DNA from: an uncultured Brachyspira sp.
Lineage (GTDB): Bacteria; Spirochaetota; Brachyspiria; Brachyspirales; Brachyspiraceae
Reading direction: 5' to 3'
Length of the DNA: 64,000 nt
NCBI RefSeq assembly: GCF_944393015.1
Contig: NZ_CALXYQ010000005.1
Coordinates: 1 to 64,000, forward strand
Every line of letters starts with the position of its first letter. The first letter of the stretch is position 1. The position numbers and the translations under genes were made by a program. The notes beneath the pieces were generated by a model that was given only the letters and a program-made list of their open reading frames with translations, was not told the DNA's origin and searched no databases. Of the stretch, positions 26,716-35,677 are shown one piece after another.

Positions 26716-27726
26716 ATGGCTGACAAGAAATCGCAAACTAAAACTATAAAACCGCCTATATTATTTTCTAAAACTCAGGAAATTATTAATAAAATAAAAA
26801 AACAATTAGATGCTCCTTTACTTGCTTATTGGAATTCCAATGGCGGAAGCGTATGTCAGAATGATGTAATTGTACTTTCTGATATTCTTAAACATATAGG
26901 AAAATGTGATAAAATATACTTTTTTATAAAAAGTTCAGGCGGAAGCGGACAGGCATCTTTAAGAATAGTACATTTGCTTAGACAGTCTTGCAAAAAAGTC
27001 ATAGCATTACTGCCTTTAGAAGCGGCAAGTGCAGCTACTATGCTTTGTTTAGGTGCTGATGAAATACAAATGGGACCTTTAGCATTTATAACAGCTGTAG
27101 ATACCTCTCTTCAGCATGAATTATCCCCTGTAAATAAGGATAATAGCCTTGTATATGTAAGTCAGGACGAGTTAGCTAGGGTTATAAAGCTATGGAAAGA
27201 ACAGTCAAATAACAATGATAATAATCCTTATGAGCATATATACAAATATATACACCCTTTAGTTTTAGGTGCTGTTGACAGAGCTTCAAGTCTATCAATA
27301 AAGCTATGCAAAGACATTTTATCGTATCATATGAAAGATCAAAAATTAATAGATGAAATATCAAATTCTCTTAATTCAGCTTATCCTTCACATAATTACC
27401 CTATCACTATAAGAGAGGCTAAAAAATTAGGTCTTAATGTAAAAGAGATGGATGATAAATTAAATGAATCATTAATGTCATTAAATGAATATTATTCAGA
27501 AATGGGTCAGAAATCATGTACTGATTATGATGAGATAAACTATCATGACAATGAAATATTAAATATACATGAAGGAAGCGGAATACAAATATATTATCAA
27601 GAGGATAAAGATTGGCATTATAGAGTTGAAGAAAGAAGATGGATACCTATGAATGACAATAGTTCTTGGATAAAAAATAGTTTAATAAACGGAAAGCAAA
27701 ACAGAAGTAAATTTCATATTAGATGA
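26716..27726 (+). CDS. SDH/ClpP-class serine protease-like protein
   Basis: 336 aa, cytoplasmic, no signal peptide. Residues about 30-135 show the ClpP/SppA fold: YFFIKSSGGSGQASLRI (oxyanion-hole glycines), EAASAATMLCLGADEIQMGPLAFIT with the candidate nucleophile serine in ASAA. This matches serine dehydrogenase proteinases (SDH_sah), which lack a transmembrane segment, better than SppA. The C-terminal 100 residues (RRWIPM region) are not recognised. Its substrates are unknown. Confidence 0.8.
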   Translation: MADKKSQTKTIKPPILFSKTQEIINKIKKQLDAPLLAYWNSNGGSVCQNDVIVLSDILKHIGKCDKIYFFIKSSGGSGQASLRIVHLLRQSCKKVIALLPLEAASAATMLCLGADEIQMGPLAFITAVDTSLQHELSPVNKDNSLVYVSQDELARVIKLWKEQSNNNDNNPYEHIYKYIHPLVLGAVDRASSLSIKLCKDILSYHMKDQKLIDEISNSLNSAYPSHNYPITIREAKKLGLNVKEMDDKLNESLMSLNEYYSEMGQKSCTDYDEINYHDNEILNIHEGSGIQIYYQEDKDWHYRVEERRWIPMNDNSSWIKNSLINGKQNRSKFHIR

Positions 27727-27732
27727 TATGGA

Positions 27733-28713
27733 TTAAATCATTGATTCAAATTTACTTATAACTTCCTTAGGTTTTATTACTTCACGGCATTCAAATGTTT
27801 CTAATTTACATTTTTTTCCGCCGCATATACAAGCAGGATTATCCGGCTTTTTTTCTATAATGTGACTATTAATACCGATTGGAGAATTCTGATATGCCGG
27901 TGTTGCAAAATATAATGCTAAAGTAGGTATTCCAACTATAGAAGCAATATGCATAGCCCCTGAATCATTGCCTATAAAACCATCGCATAAACTCAATATT
28001 GCTGCTATCATATCTAAAGACATATAAGGTATTATAGGCTCTTTTAAAAGCATTACTGATATTTTATCGGATATCTCTTTTTCATTGGGAGTGGTAATAA
28101 ATAAAGTTAAAGCATCATACTGGTTTGATAAATAATTAGCAACTTCTGCAAAATATTCTTCTCTCCAAATTTTTCCAATACTGTTAGTAGCACCTATTCC
28201 ATAAGCAAATATTTTTTTATTCTCTGGGTTCACAGTTTTTAAATAATCTTTTGCCTTATTTAATACCTCATCTTTTATCTTTAATGTAATATTAGGTCTT
28301 TCTTCATTTATTCCAATAGCTTTAAGTAAATTAACATAATAATCTGAAGTATGAATCCATCTTACCTCTTTTCTAGCAACGGCTTTTGTAAGCATAAAAT
28401 TTCTATAATCAGCTTTATAACCTATACGCATTTTTATACCATGTCCGAATACTCTAAAAGCACTTTCAAATGAATTAGGAAAAATCAAAGCGGCATCAAA
28501 ATTGTATTTTCTTAATTTTGGAAATCTTTTCAATTCTATATAGTCATCAATTAAATCAGTAACAGTAAAAATACCTAACATAGATTTTTTTGCCATTACA
28601 GTAATTTTTATGCCTTCATATTTTTCTTTTATTAAATGAATTGCAGGCATTGACATAATTATATCTCCAAGCCAATTAGGAGAATGTATAAGTAAGTTTC
28701 TAATATTTTCCAT
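27733..28713 (-). CDS. Heptosyltransferase-like glycosyltransferase (family 9)
   Basis: 326 aa from the ATG at 28713; a start at 28728 would add five residues. The N-terminus LIHSPNWLGDIIMSMPAIHLI is the ADP-heptose:LPS heptosyltransferase II signature, and the C-terminal half has FIGNDSGAMHIASIVGIPTLALYF for donor binding. The C-terminal Cys cluster (ACICGGKKCKLETFEC) is like that of RfaF. It likely adds a sugar to lipooligosaccharide core. Last gene of a three-gene minus-strand set. Confidence 0.88.
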   Translation of the reverse strand: MENIRNLLIHSPNWLGDIIMSMPAIHLIKEKYEGIKITVMAKKSMLGIFTVTDLIDDYIELKRFPKLRKYNFDAALIFPNSFESAFRVFGHGIKMRIGYKADYRNFMLTKAVARKEVRWIHTSDYYVNLLKAIGINEERPNITLKIKDEVLNKAKDYLKTVNPENKKIFAYGIGATNSIGKIWREEYFAEVANYLSNQYDALTLFITTPNEKEISDKISVMLLKEPIIPYMSLDMIAAILSLCDGFIGNDSGAMHIASIVGIPTLALYFATPAYQNSPIGINSHIIEKKPDNPACICGGKKCKLETFECREVIKPKEVISKFESMI

Positions 28714-28742
28714 AAATAAATAATACAATTATAAAAATATAA

Positions 28743-29507
28743 TTAAAAATCATCTAAATCAATGAAATCGTCCATAAACTTTTCATAACCTGATATTATA
28801 CTTTTATAAATAGTTCCTTCAATTATTAAATTGCTAGACTTCCTAATATTTTGAAAATATTCATAAAGCATAGAAAAGTCATTTTTAAATATATTTTTCC
28901 ACACATCTTTAGCAGTTTCAACAACTTCAATATGGTTACAATTTATTATCATATACTTTAATTTATTAGTATTATTATACTGTGTGGAAATAACCATATC
29001 TATATGTTTATCATTAACAAAGGATAATTGATCCTGACAATATGTGGAATTTATAGGGCTTTCATCAGTAGGTATTAATTTTTCATTTTCATCTATATAA
29101 TTATTAGCATAATAATTTATACCTTTAAATACTAAAGTAATATATAAAGGCTCTAATTTTACATTCATAGATTTTATATCTATTAAAGTAGCTGCCAAAT
29201 TAGTTAAAACTATATCATTTAATTTCATAGATACATCATTTTCAGTTATTTTCATATCTTCTATTATAGAACTATGCATTTGATTAAGACCTATATAATC
29301 AATACTCTTTCCAAGTCTCATAGCATTAGAAAACAGAAAATTTTTATAAACATTATCAGATACATGGCACCTTTCAAATGTCTCATCATCTAAAATAATG
29401 GCATCTTTATCTGAACGTCCTTGATACTGACTATAAAATATAGTTTCATATACACTAGGCGATAACATAGAAGCTATCTCATATAATCTGACATTACTAT
29501 AATCCAT
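28743..29507 (-). CDS. Hypothetical protein between P-loop ATPase and glycosyltransferase
   Basis: 254 aa with no signal peptide or membrane helix. Mixed alpha/beta with a run of polar strands; motifs such as GRSDKDAIILDDETFERC and LVFKGINYYANNYIDENEKL do not match a family known to me. It lies 21 bases after the P-loop gene and 29 before the glycosyltransferase, so it is likely part of the same transcript. Confidence 0.6.
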   Translation of the reverse strand: MDYSNVRLYEIASMLSPSVYETIFYSQYQGRSDKDAIILDDETFERCHVSDNVYKNFLFSNAMRLGKSIDYIGLNQMHSSIIEDMKITENDVSMKLNDIVLTNLAATLIDIKSMNVKLEPLYITLVFKGINYYANNYIDENEKLIPTDESPINSTYCQDQLSFVNDKHIDMVISTQYNNTNKLKYMIINCNHIEVVETAKDVWKNIFKNDFSMLYEYFQNIRKSSNLIIEGTIYKSIISGYEKFMDDFIDLDDF

Positions 29508-29528
29508 AAATAAACTATATAATATTTC

Positions 29529-30203
29529 CTATATTTTATTTTTTATATCATAATCAATTATAAATAAATCATATTTAGTCAATATTTTAGAATTATTCTG
29601 ATAAAATTTCCTATCGACACAAGTATATTTTATCGGAATATTTTTCTCTTTAGATAAATTATACGCTATAATTTCACCCTTTTCTATATCATCAAGAGAA
29701 GTATAATCCATTAAATGAGTATTATTTATTATACCAGTAACTTTTAAACCAAGAACTGCCTCTATATCAATCAAATAAGCTAATGCCAATTCGAAAGTAG
29801 AATTTTCTTTTCTATTGGCATTGAATACAAAAAAAACATCTGTCTCATTAGTATCAACATTATCACGGAAAGAAGCAAATGATAAACTGCCAACTGAATT
29901 TCCGCCCATATCAATTATGCCTATAATATCTTTTCTTTCAAAGATAGAATATACTTCAGCTGACACCGCTGGTATATCTGCACCTGATTGAGGAAGGTAG
30001 CTTCCTATAACTTTTATGTTTTTTTCTTCTAAATATGAGGAATGCTCTCTGGATCTGAAATAAGGGTTTACAACATCTAAATCTGCAATATAAATATCTT
30101 TAGATGTGTGGTTTCTAACATACATACTATAATTAATAGAAAAAGTAGTTTTCCCGACTCCATAATGACCGCACACTATTGTAACTCTATTAAATTTATT
30201 CAT
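29529..30203 (-). CDS. P-loop NTPase of the MinD/CobQ kind
   Basis: 224 aa. Walker A GHYGVGKTTFS is near the N-terminus, then IYIADLDVVNPYFRSRE (switch-like strand with Asp), and IIDMGGNSVG as Walker B. The order fits a SIMIBI ATPase/GTPase. DVVNPYFRSRE is shared by a group of bacterial proteins of unknown role. No DNA- or membrane-binding helix is obvious. Confidence 0.75.
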   Translation of the reverse strand: MNKFNRVTIVCGHYGVGKTTFSINYSMYVRNHTSKDIYIADLDVVNPYFRSREHSSYLEEKNIKVIGSYLPQSGADIPAVSAEVYSIFERKDIIGIIDMGGNSVGSLSFASFRDNVDTNETDVFFVFNANRKENSTFELALAYLIDIEAVLGLKVTGIINNTHLMDYTSLDDIEKGEIIAYNLSKEKNIPIKYTCVDRKFYQNNSKILTKYDLFIIDYDIKNKI

Positions 30204-30416
30204 AATTATTTTCCTAAAACCCTTTCATATCTAAAATATAATATATTTCATAATTTTTTCAAATTTTTTTAATTAAATAAATAAAGCTAAATTATATAAT
30301 TTGCAAGTACAATACAAAATAAATTTACTATTTTGAAATAAAATATAACCGATACTATATAACAAGATTGTATTTACAAGGTTTTTAAAAATAAAATAAT
30401 AAATTTGGGATAAAAA

Positions 30417-31079
30417 ATGAAAAAATATATAGTTATTTTGATGTTTTTATTTGGATGCAGTTTATTTTCTCAATATGCAACAAATGATGCTTATATTCCG
30501 CCAAATAACAATAATAATACACAAACAGAAGAAAATAATCAAAATAATAATGAATATATAACTAATGATGCTATAATGGGCAGACAGCCTGCAGTAATAA
30601 ATACACCTATAACAGGATTTAAAAATATTACTTTAGGTGCTACAAGACAAGATACAATAAATGCCATATTAAGCGATAATACTATGACTTTGCCTAAGCA
30701 ATATATGACAGGTACTGTTGATTTGAATGCTGAAGAAAGTGCAACATTTCTTGCTTTAGAAGAAAATAAATTTTATAAAAGCGGATATTTTATATTTAAA
30801 AATGATGCTTTATATTCTATCACTATAAATTTTCAGCCTAATCAAGTTGATTTCCTTGAACTATTATCTGCTTTAAATGCTAAATATACTAAAGGATCAT
30901 TTTTGAATGCAAATACTGTAGCTTGGCAGAATGGAGATATAAGAATAATATTAGAAAGACCAAGCGTTGTTAAATATATAGATATGAATAATGTTACAAC
31001 AACTTCAGAAACTAGAATAAAAGAGAAAGAAGCTCTACCTCCGCAAAATACAAGAAAATCTATATTGGAAGGACTTTAA
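30417..31079 (+). CDS. Secreted hypothetical protein
   Basis: 220 aa. Signal peptide ending LFSQ. Residues 25-50 are low-complexity Asn/Gln (PPNNNNNTQTEENNQNNN). The rest is alpha/beta with GFKNITLGATRQDTINAIL, which resembles the beta-alpha-beta start of small periplasmic domains in spirochaetes, and LNAKYTKGSFL. Overlaps no neighbour; the next lipoprotein begins three bases after the stop, so the pair is co-translated. Confidence 0.7.
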   Translation: MKKYIVILMFLFGCSLFSQYATNDAYIPPNNNNNTQTEENNQNNNEYITNDAIMGRQPAVINTPITGFKNITLGATRQDTINAILSDNTMTLPKQYMTGTVDLNAEESATFLALEENKFYKSGYFIFKNDALYSITINFQPNQVDFLELLSALNAKYTKGSFLNANTVAWQNGDIRIILERPSVVKYIDMNNVTTTSETRIKEKEALPPQNTRKSILEGL

Positions 31080-31082
31080 TAA

Positions 31083-31577
31083 ATGTTTAAATATATATTA
31101 TTAATATCATTCGCTCTGTTAGTATCATGCAGTAACAATAATGATGATAAAGAAACTATTAAAAGAGTGGAAATAATTCTTAGCGATGAAGATTTTAAAG
31201 AAAATGTTGAAGTAAAAAAGTACGATGAAGATAAATTAAAAAATCTAGCATTATCATCTTTAAAAGAATTTTATTCTTTGCCTTATAATCAAGATAGTGT
31301 AAGAATAGCTTATGAAAAATTCTATTCTACAAATTATAAAGAAGTTTTAAGAAAAAGCAGAAATATAAAAAATGCTGATGAGTATGTACAAAGCGATCCT
31401 TCATTAGATTTTGAATTTGAAACTACAATAGAAAAAGTTTATGATATAAAATTGGAAGGACAAAAGGCTTATATAGATGCTGATTCATCCGTTTATGATA
31501 GAGTAGAAGATACTACTTCAAAAGCTAGACAAACATTTGTAATGTCTTATGAAAATAATAAATGGGTTATTTTATAA
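31083..31577 (+). CDS. Lipoprotein, function unknown
   Basis: 164 aa. Lipobox LVSC, then a charged stretch (NNNDDKETIKRVE). The C-terminal half (FYSLPYNQDSVRIAYEKFYSTNYKEVLR ... ARQTFVMSYENNKWVIL, in parts at about 65-95 and 145-164) looks like an NTF2/DUF4878-type cone fold, common in lipoproteins, but this is a guess by pattern. Coupled to the secreted protein upstream. Confidence 0.65.
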   Translation: MFKYILLISFALLVSCSNNNDDKETIKRVEIILSDEDFKENVEVKKYDEDKLKNLALSSLKEFYSLPYNQDSVRIAYEKFYSTNYKEVLRKSRNIKNADEYVQSDPSLDFEFETTIEKVYDIKLEGQKAYIDADSSVYDRVEDTTSKARQTFVMSYENNKWVIL

Positions 31578-31685
31578 TTTAATTGTATTGATTAACCTAT
31601 AATAATTATCATAAAAAATAATCATTAATCATACTTTTATTTTTACCGAGAATATTAACATAATATTATTATTTAGGAGTTTACC

Positions 31686-32933
31686 TTGAAAGAGCCAATC
31701 TTAGCAGGATTAGATGTAGGAAGTGCATCAATAAAAACTGTCATTGCCCGTGTTAATAATGACAAATTAGATGTTATAGGTATAGGCGAAAGTGAAAGTG
31801 AAGGCATCAAAAAAGGAGTTATCATCAATATAGATGCCGCTGCTAATGCTATAGAAAAATCTATCAATGAAGCAGAACATATGGCCGGATTACAAGCTCC
31901 TGATATAATTGCAACAATAGGCGGAGATCATATAAAAGGATTAAACAGTAAAGGTGTAATAGGCGTTAATACAAAAGACAAAGAAGTTACTCCTGCTGAA
32001 ATAGAAAGAGTTTTAGAAAGTGCAAAAAATATATTGATACCTGCCGACAGAGAAATTATTGAAGCTATAGAACAAGAATATTCTTTAGACGGACAAGATG
32101 AAATAAAAAATCCTGTGGGTATGTCAGGAACTAGACTTGAAACTAAAGTGCATATCATAACAGGACTTAAACATGTAAGCGAGCATTTAAGAAAGACTTT
32201 AAATAAAATGCGTTTCTCTGGAAAAGACTTTATAGTTAATATAAGAGGAAGTTCTGAAGCTTGTCTTACTGATGATGAAAAAGAACTTGGTGTAGTAGTA
32301 TTCGATATAGGACATTCAACTACTTCTCTTATGGTATATTTGGAAGGATCAGTTTGGCATACTGCTGTTATACCTGTAGGAAGTCAGCATATAACTAATG
32401 ATATAGCCGAAGGTTTAAGAATTACAATACCTTCTGCAGAAAAATTAAAAAGAGATCATGGTTTTGCATTTATAGATATGGTAGGAGAAAAAGAAATCAT
32501 TGAAGTACCTACTGCAAGCGGACAAATGCGTACTATACCTAAAAGAGTATTAACTGAAATAATACAGCCTAGAGTAGAAGAAATTTTCAGCTTATGCGGA
32601 AAAGAATTAAATAGAATGAAATATATTGATTCACTATCTGCAGGAATGGTATTTACAGGAGGAGGTGCATTGCTTCCCGGTTTGGTAGAACTTGCTAAGG
32701 CTTATCAAACAGCAGTAAAAGGTGCTGCTCCTATTAGTGCCAGAATAGGTGTGCCTGATAAAATTGAAGGCATAAGAGATATAGCAAATAACCCTGCATA
32801 TTCTGCTGTTATAGGAATACTTATGATGAGTTTAGATGAGGCTACTCAAGTTAATATACCTCATAAAAAAACTTCTGAAAAAGGAAGATTTAAATTCAAC
32901 TTTAAAAATCCTTTCTCTGAGTTTTTTAAATAA
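31686..32933 (+). CDS. ftsA: Cell division protein FtsA
   Basis: 415 aa, start TTG at 31686 with TAGGAG seven bases upstream. Actin-fold motifs: phosphate 1 AGLDVGSASIKT, the 1C domain with GDHIKGLNSKGVIGV, phosphate 2 VVVFDIGHSTTSLMVY, adenosine motif FTGGGALLPGL. The C-terminal tail RFKFNFKNPFSEFFK is the amphipathic membrane-targeting helix. FtsA anchors the FtsZ ring to the membrane. ftsZ is not beside it in this window, unlike the usual ftsA-ftsZ order. Confidence 0.95.
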   Translation: MKEPILAGLDVGSASIKTVIARVNNDKLDVIGIGESESEGIKKGVIINIDAAANAIEKSINEAEHMAGLQAPDIIATIGGDHIKGLNSKGVIGVNTKDKEVTPAEIERVLESAKNILIPADREIIEAIEQEYSLDGQDEIKNPVGMSGTRLETKVHIITGLKHVSEHLRKTLNKMRFSGKDFIVNIRGSSEACLTDDEKELGVVVFDIGHSTTSLMVYLEGSVWHTAVIPVGSQHITNDIAEGLRITIPSAEKLKRDHGFAFIDMVGEKEIIEVPTASGQMRTIPKRVLTEIIQPRVEEIFSLCGKELNRMKYIDSLSAGMVFTGGGALLPGLVELAKAYQTAVKGAAPISARIGVPDKIEGIRDIANNPAYSAVIGILMMSLDEATQVNIPHKKTSEKGRFKFNFKNPFSEFFK

Positions 32934-32995
32934 TACAATATTGATTTTTATACTTTTATATGTAATAATGAAATCATTATACGAGGCAGAGGAAT

Positions 32996-33259
32996 ATGAA
33001 TCAAAAACCGGATAATGATGACATACTTGCTATAACAATGCAGCTTATATTAGCAAGAATAATTATGATTAGCAATCTTGTAGCTTCTATAAGCTTAATT
33101 GTGATTAATGAAGGTATAAAAAGATATTATTTCATTGCTGCATTAATTTTCGCTTTATTTTTAGTGATATATTTTCTTAAGTCTATAAAAATAAAAATGT
33201 CTTTAATATATAGTATTATTCTAGCTGTAATAATATTTGCAGCTAATTACTTTTTATAA
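32996..33259 (+). CDS. Small membrane protein
   Basis: 87 aa with three hydrophobic helices (about 15-37, 43-60 and 65-86) and a short polar N-terminus (MNQKPDNDDI). GCAGAGGA lies before the ATG. No family recognised. It follows ftsA by 62 bases, possibly in the same transcript. Confidence 0.6.
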   Translation: MNQKPDNDDILAITMQLILARIIMISNLVASISLIVINEGIKRYYFIAALIFALFLVIYFLKSIKIKMSLIYSIILAVIIFAANYFL

Positions 33260-33302
33260 ATATTTTATACTCAAATAAAACAATTGCATATAACTATGAA
33301 TT

Positions 33303-33331
33303 TTGACAAATACATTCTTTATTAGTATAAT
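33303..33331 (+). promoter_or_regulatory. Consensus promoter of the Rpn gene, leaderless
   Basis: TTGACA at 33303-33308, 17-base spacer, TATAAT at 33326-33331: a perfect sigma-70 promoter. The expected start point is about 33338, which is exactly the ATG of the Rpn gene. The layout (TTGACAAA, 13 bases, then a 10-mer starting AGTATA) is that of the right ends of the repeat elements found further along, so it may be a relic of one. Confidence 0.7.
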
Positions 33332-33507
33332 ATGTATATGAGTAAAAAATTCAATACTATAAAAAATTTTAATCCTTTGAACGATTATTTTATAAGGTAT
33401 CTTTTCACAGATAAAGGAAGCAGTGAATCTATACTTTTGGATTTTATCAATTCTATAATGATTAATGCTAATATGAAGACTTTCCGATCTGTTGAAATTT
33501 TAACGCC

Positions 33508-33531
33508 TTCGCCGAAGGCGGGCAGTCGCCT
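33508..33531 (+). repeat. GC-rich hairpin insert inside the Rpn reading frame
   Basis: CGCCTTC and GAAGGCG pair over seven bases with a three-base loop, in a stretch of about 24 bases whose GC content is far above the gene around it. The insert keeps the frame. Related GC-rich bits (CTTCG/CGAAG cores) recur inside the repeat elements at 35.7, 47.2, 58.0-58.2 and 59.8-59.9 kb. Confidence 0.6.
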
Positions 33532-33818
33532 CAATTTGAAAAAGAATAGAAATTTAAAAGAAACCATAGTCGACGTGAAGTGTATAACACAGAATGGTTC
33601 AGTAGTTATAATAGAAATACAATTGCAAGGCAATTCAAGATTTCCTGAAAGAATACTTTATTATTGGGCAGCTAATTATAGTAAGTTATTAAAGCATGGT
33701 GAAAGATATGATGAACTTACTCCTGTAATAAGTATTAATCTATTAAATTTCAATTTAGATAATACTTATAGTATAATTAGTAATAAAATAAATTTATGGT
33801 GTAATGAAATGTATTCAG

Positions 33819-33864
33819 CCGCACCTATAGAAGACTATCTATAATATTTTGAAATACGGTGCGG
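33819..33864 (+). repeat. 46-bp hairpin repeat, copy 1 (in the Rpn gene)
   Basis: Begins CCGCACC and ends GGTGCGG, a perfect 7-bp inverted end. Over 49 aligned bases it matches the copy at 35851-35896 at 41 positions. The element interrupts the Rpn coding region. Confidence 0.8.
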
Positions 33865-34260
33865 GTCGGTGCTACAGCTAGTAGGGAGGAAATTATGTCT
33901 GAAATAGTAGAAGAAAAACCTATAATGGAAGAAGTACAAAAGAAATATAATAATTTTGTAAAAAGTAAATTGATGATGATGGAATATGAGAAGAAAGAAG
34001 CATATCTATATGGTAATCAAATAATGCTTGATGAAGAAAGGAGATTAGGAAAAGAAGAAGGTATAAAAGAAGGTATAGAACAAGGCGAAATAAACAAAGC
34101 AAAAGACATAGCATTAAATTTAAAAAATATGAATATGAGTAATGAAGATATAAGTAAAATTACAGGTTTAAGTTTAGAGGAAGTAAAAAACTTGTGAATG
34201 TATATTATTCATAAAAATAATATGTATTATTTAATATAATTGATTACTTGGAGGTGTTGT

Positions 34261-34776
34261 ATGGGTTGTTTGGGTGTATTCTTTGCTTTAAGCGATAGAG
34301 ATTTAAATAAATTATTAAAAACTTCAAGGTTTGAAAGACCTGATTTTATTTCTGAAAATTTGGAAGAAATTTATTTTGAAAAGCATACAAAATATATTTA
34401 TGAGCTTGATAAATCTTGGGACGCTATGCATAGATGTCTTTCTAATGATGGGCTTTTAGTATTCGGTGATGATAATTATCCTTTTGGCTCTATAATAATG
34501 GGAGGAGACATTTTATACGGAAATGGCGATGATGAGGAAGATTATATTATCACATTAAAAAAAGAAAATGTAGTTAAAGATATAGCTTCCAAAATAGAAA
34601 CTATAACAAAAGAAAAGTTCAAAGAAAAATATTTTAAAATTGATGAAAAAGATTATGAATATCCTTTAAGCGATGAGGACTTTGAATATACTTGGGATTA
34701 TTTTTATAGAAGCATAGAATTTTGGAAAAATGCTGCTGATTCAAACAGAGCCGTTATATTCACAGTTGATCAATAA
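34261..34776 (+). CDS. DUF1877 (YfbM-like) protein
   Basis: 171 aa from the ATG at 34261, chosen for the GGAGG at 34251-34255. The pattern MGCLGVFFALSDRDLNKLL, then YELDKSWDAMHRCLS and FGSIIMGGD, is that of the DUF1877 family (E. coli YfbM). Members are small cytoplasmic proteins of unknown function, often in accessory or toxin-immunity-like loci. It follows the Rpn pseudogene. Confidence 0.8.
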   Translation: MGCLGVFFALSDRDLNKLLKTSRFERPDFISENLEEIYFEKHTKYIYELDKSWDAMHRCLSNDGLLVFGDDNYPFGSIIMGGDILYGNGDDEEDYIITLKKENVVKDIASKIETITKEKFKEKYFKIDEKDYEYPLSDEDFEYTWDYFYRSIEFWKNAADSNRAVIFTVDQ

Positions 34777-34794
34777 TAAAGCAATAATAAAGTA

Positions 34795-35418
34795 ATGATA
34801 AAGCATTTCATTTTTATAATATTCATTTTTTGTTTAAATGCCTATCCTATTATGCAAGACGATATTTATAAACTAAACGATTTAAAATATAATGGTTATG
34901 ATATACAAAGAGAAAAATCTCATATAATCGGTTTTCATAAAGATGAATACAATTATGATTTATTTTTAGAAAATAATAATTTTGATACTAATAAGTTATT
35001 TATACAAACATTCGATAGAGATGCGAATATACAGTTAAAAATCAATACAAAACAAAATCAAAAATATAATATAAAAATTTTAGAAATAAATATAATTAAA
35101 TTTGGACGTATATTAAACACATACAAAATTAATGTATACCCTGCCCTATTTAATTTAGAAATTACAGATGGATACAATAATTATAAATCTGTAAAAGAAA
35201 ATAAATTATTCACAATCAAAATAAATAAAAATCTTTTTGATGAGATAAATGAAAGAAATATAAATTCATTTTTAAAAATGGATTTATATTTAAATGGCAG
35301 TAAAAAAATAAAAAATTTTAAAGAAATAAATAACAATACAAAAAATTTTGATATAGAACTTTTCAGCAGATATCCATACTATTTTAATGTTTATAATATC
35401 AAAGTAATTTATGATTAA
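34795..35418 (+). CDS. Secreted hypothetical protein
   Basis: 207 aa. A signal peptide (FIFCLNAYPI) without lipobox. The mature part is beta-rich and very Asn/Lys/Ile-rich, even for this genome (TKQNQKYNIKILEINIIKF). No family recognised. A repeat element begins 12 bases after the stop. Confidence 0.6.
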   Translation: MIKHFIFIIFIFCLNAYPIMQDDIYKLNDLKYNGYDIQREKSHIIGFHKDEYNYDLFLENNNFDTNKLFIQTFDRDANIQLKINTKQNQKYNIKILEINIIKFGRILNTYKINVYPALFNLEITDGYNNYKSVKENKLFTIKINKNLFDEINERNINSFLKMDLYLNGSKKIKNFKEINNNTKNFDIELFSRYPYYFNVYNIKVIYD

Positions 35419-35429
35419 TATTATATTCT

Positions 35430-35677
35430 AATATATACTGAAAATTTTTAACTTTGTCAACCGCGAGCTGCGGCACCTTCCCGCACGGTACTATTTCATA
35501 TTATTAAACGCCTACTATATGTGCGGCTAATTACTTATTATTGCACAAAAATCAATAATTTATCTTACAGATAAAAATATTTAACTAATATTAGATAATA
35601 TTTGATATTATCAAAAATTATAATTTACATTTACAAAATATAAAAATTGACAAAATATATTTGTTTTAGTATATACT
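35430..35677 (+). repeat. Repeat element 1 (MITE-like)
   Basis: Left end: near-palindromic 10-mer (AATATATACT) + 13 bases + TTTGTCAA. Right end: TTGACAAA at 35647-35654 + 13 bases + AGTATATACT at 35668-35677. The ends are imperfect 31-base inverted repeats. It contains an inverted copy of the 46-bp hairpin repeat. There is no ORF. It shares its right 10-mer with element 2. Confidence 0.75.
35481..35526 (-). repeat. 46-bp hairpin repeat, copy 2 (inverted)
   Basis: Starts CCGCACGGTACT and ends TATGTGCGG; the same length, 46, and the same end hexamers (CCGCAC/GTGCGG) as copies 1 and 3, in opposite orientation. On the other strand the flank TAATAAGTAAT(T/C)AG matches that of copy 3. Confidence 0.75.

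Larger units (their letters stand above)
33338..34197 (+). pseudogene. Rpn/PD-(D/E)XK nuclease-type transposase, broken by a repeat
   Basis: A decayed member of the Rpn/PDDEXK-transposase family (once called TIGR01784). The N-terminal piece (168 codons, to 33844) has FNPLNDYFIRYLFTDKGS, IVDVKC with the catalytic Asp, and IIEIQLQG with the E-x-Q of the nuclease core, then YYWAANYSKLLKHGERYDEL. The C-terminal piece (from an ATG at 33895, GGGAGG upstream, 100 aa) has the usual charged tail GKEEGIKEGIEQGE and a small HTH (ISKITGLSLEEVKNL). At the junction lies a 46-bp hairpin repeat (33819-33864) which supplies the stop codon, and the normal middle segment is missing. An extra GC-rich 24-base insert at about 33508-33531 adds SPKAGSRL in frame. 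The nuclease core may still be made. Confidence 0.8.
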
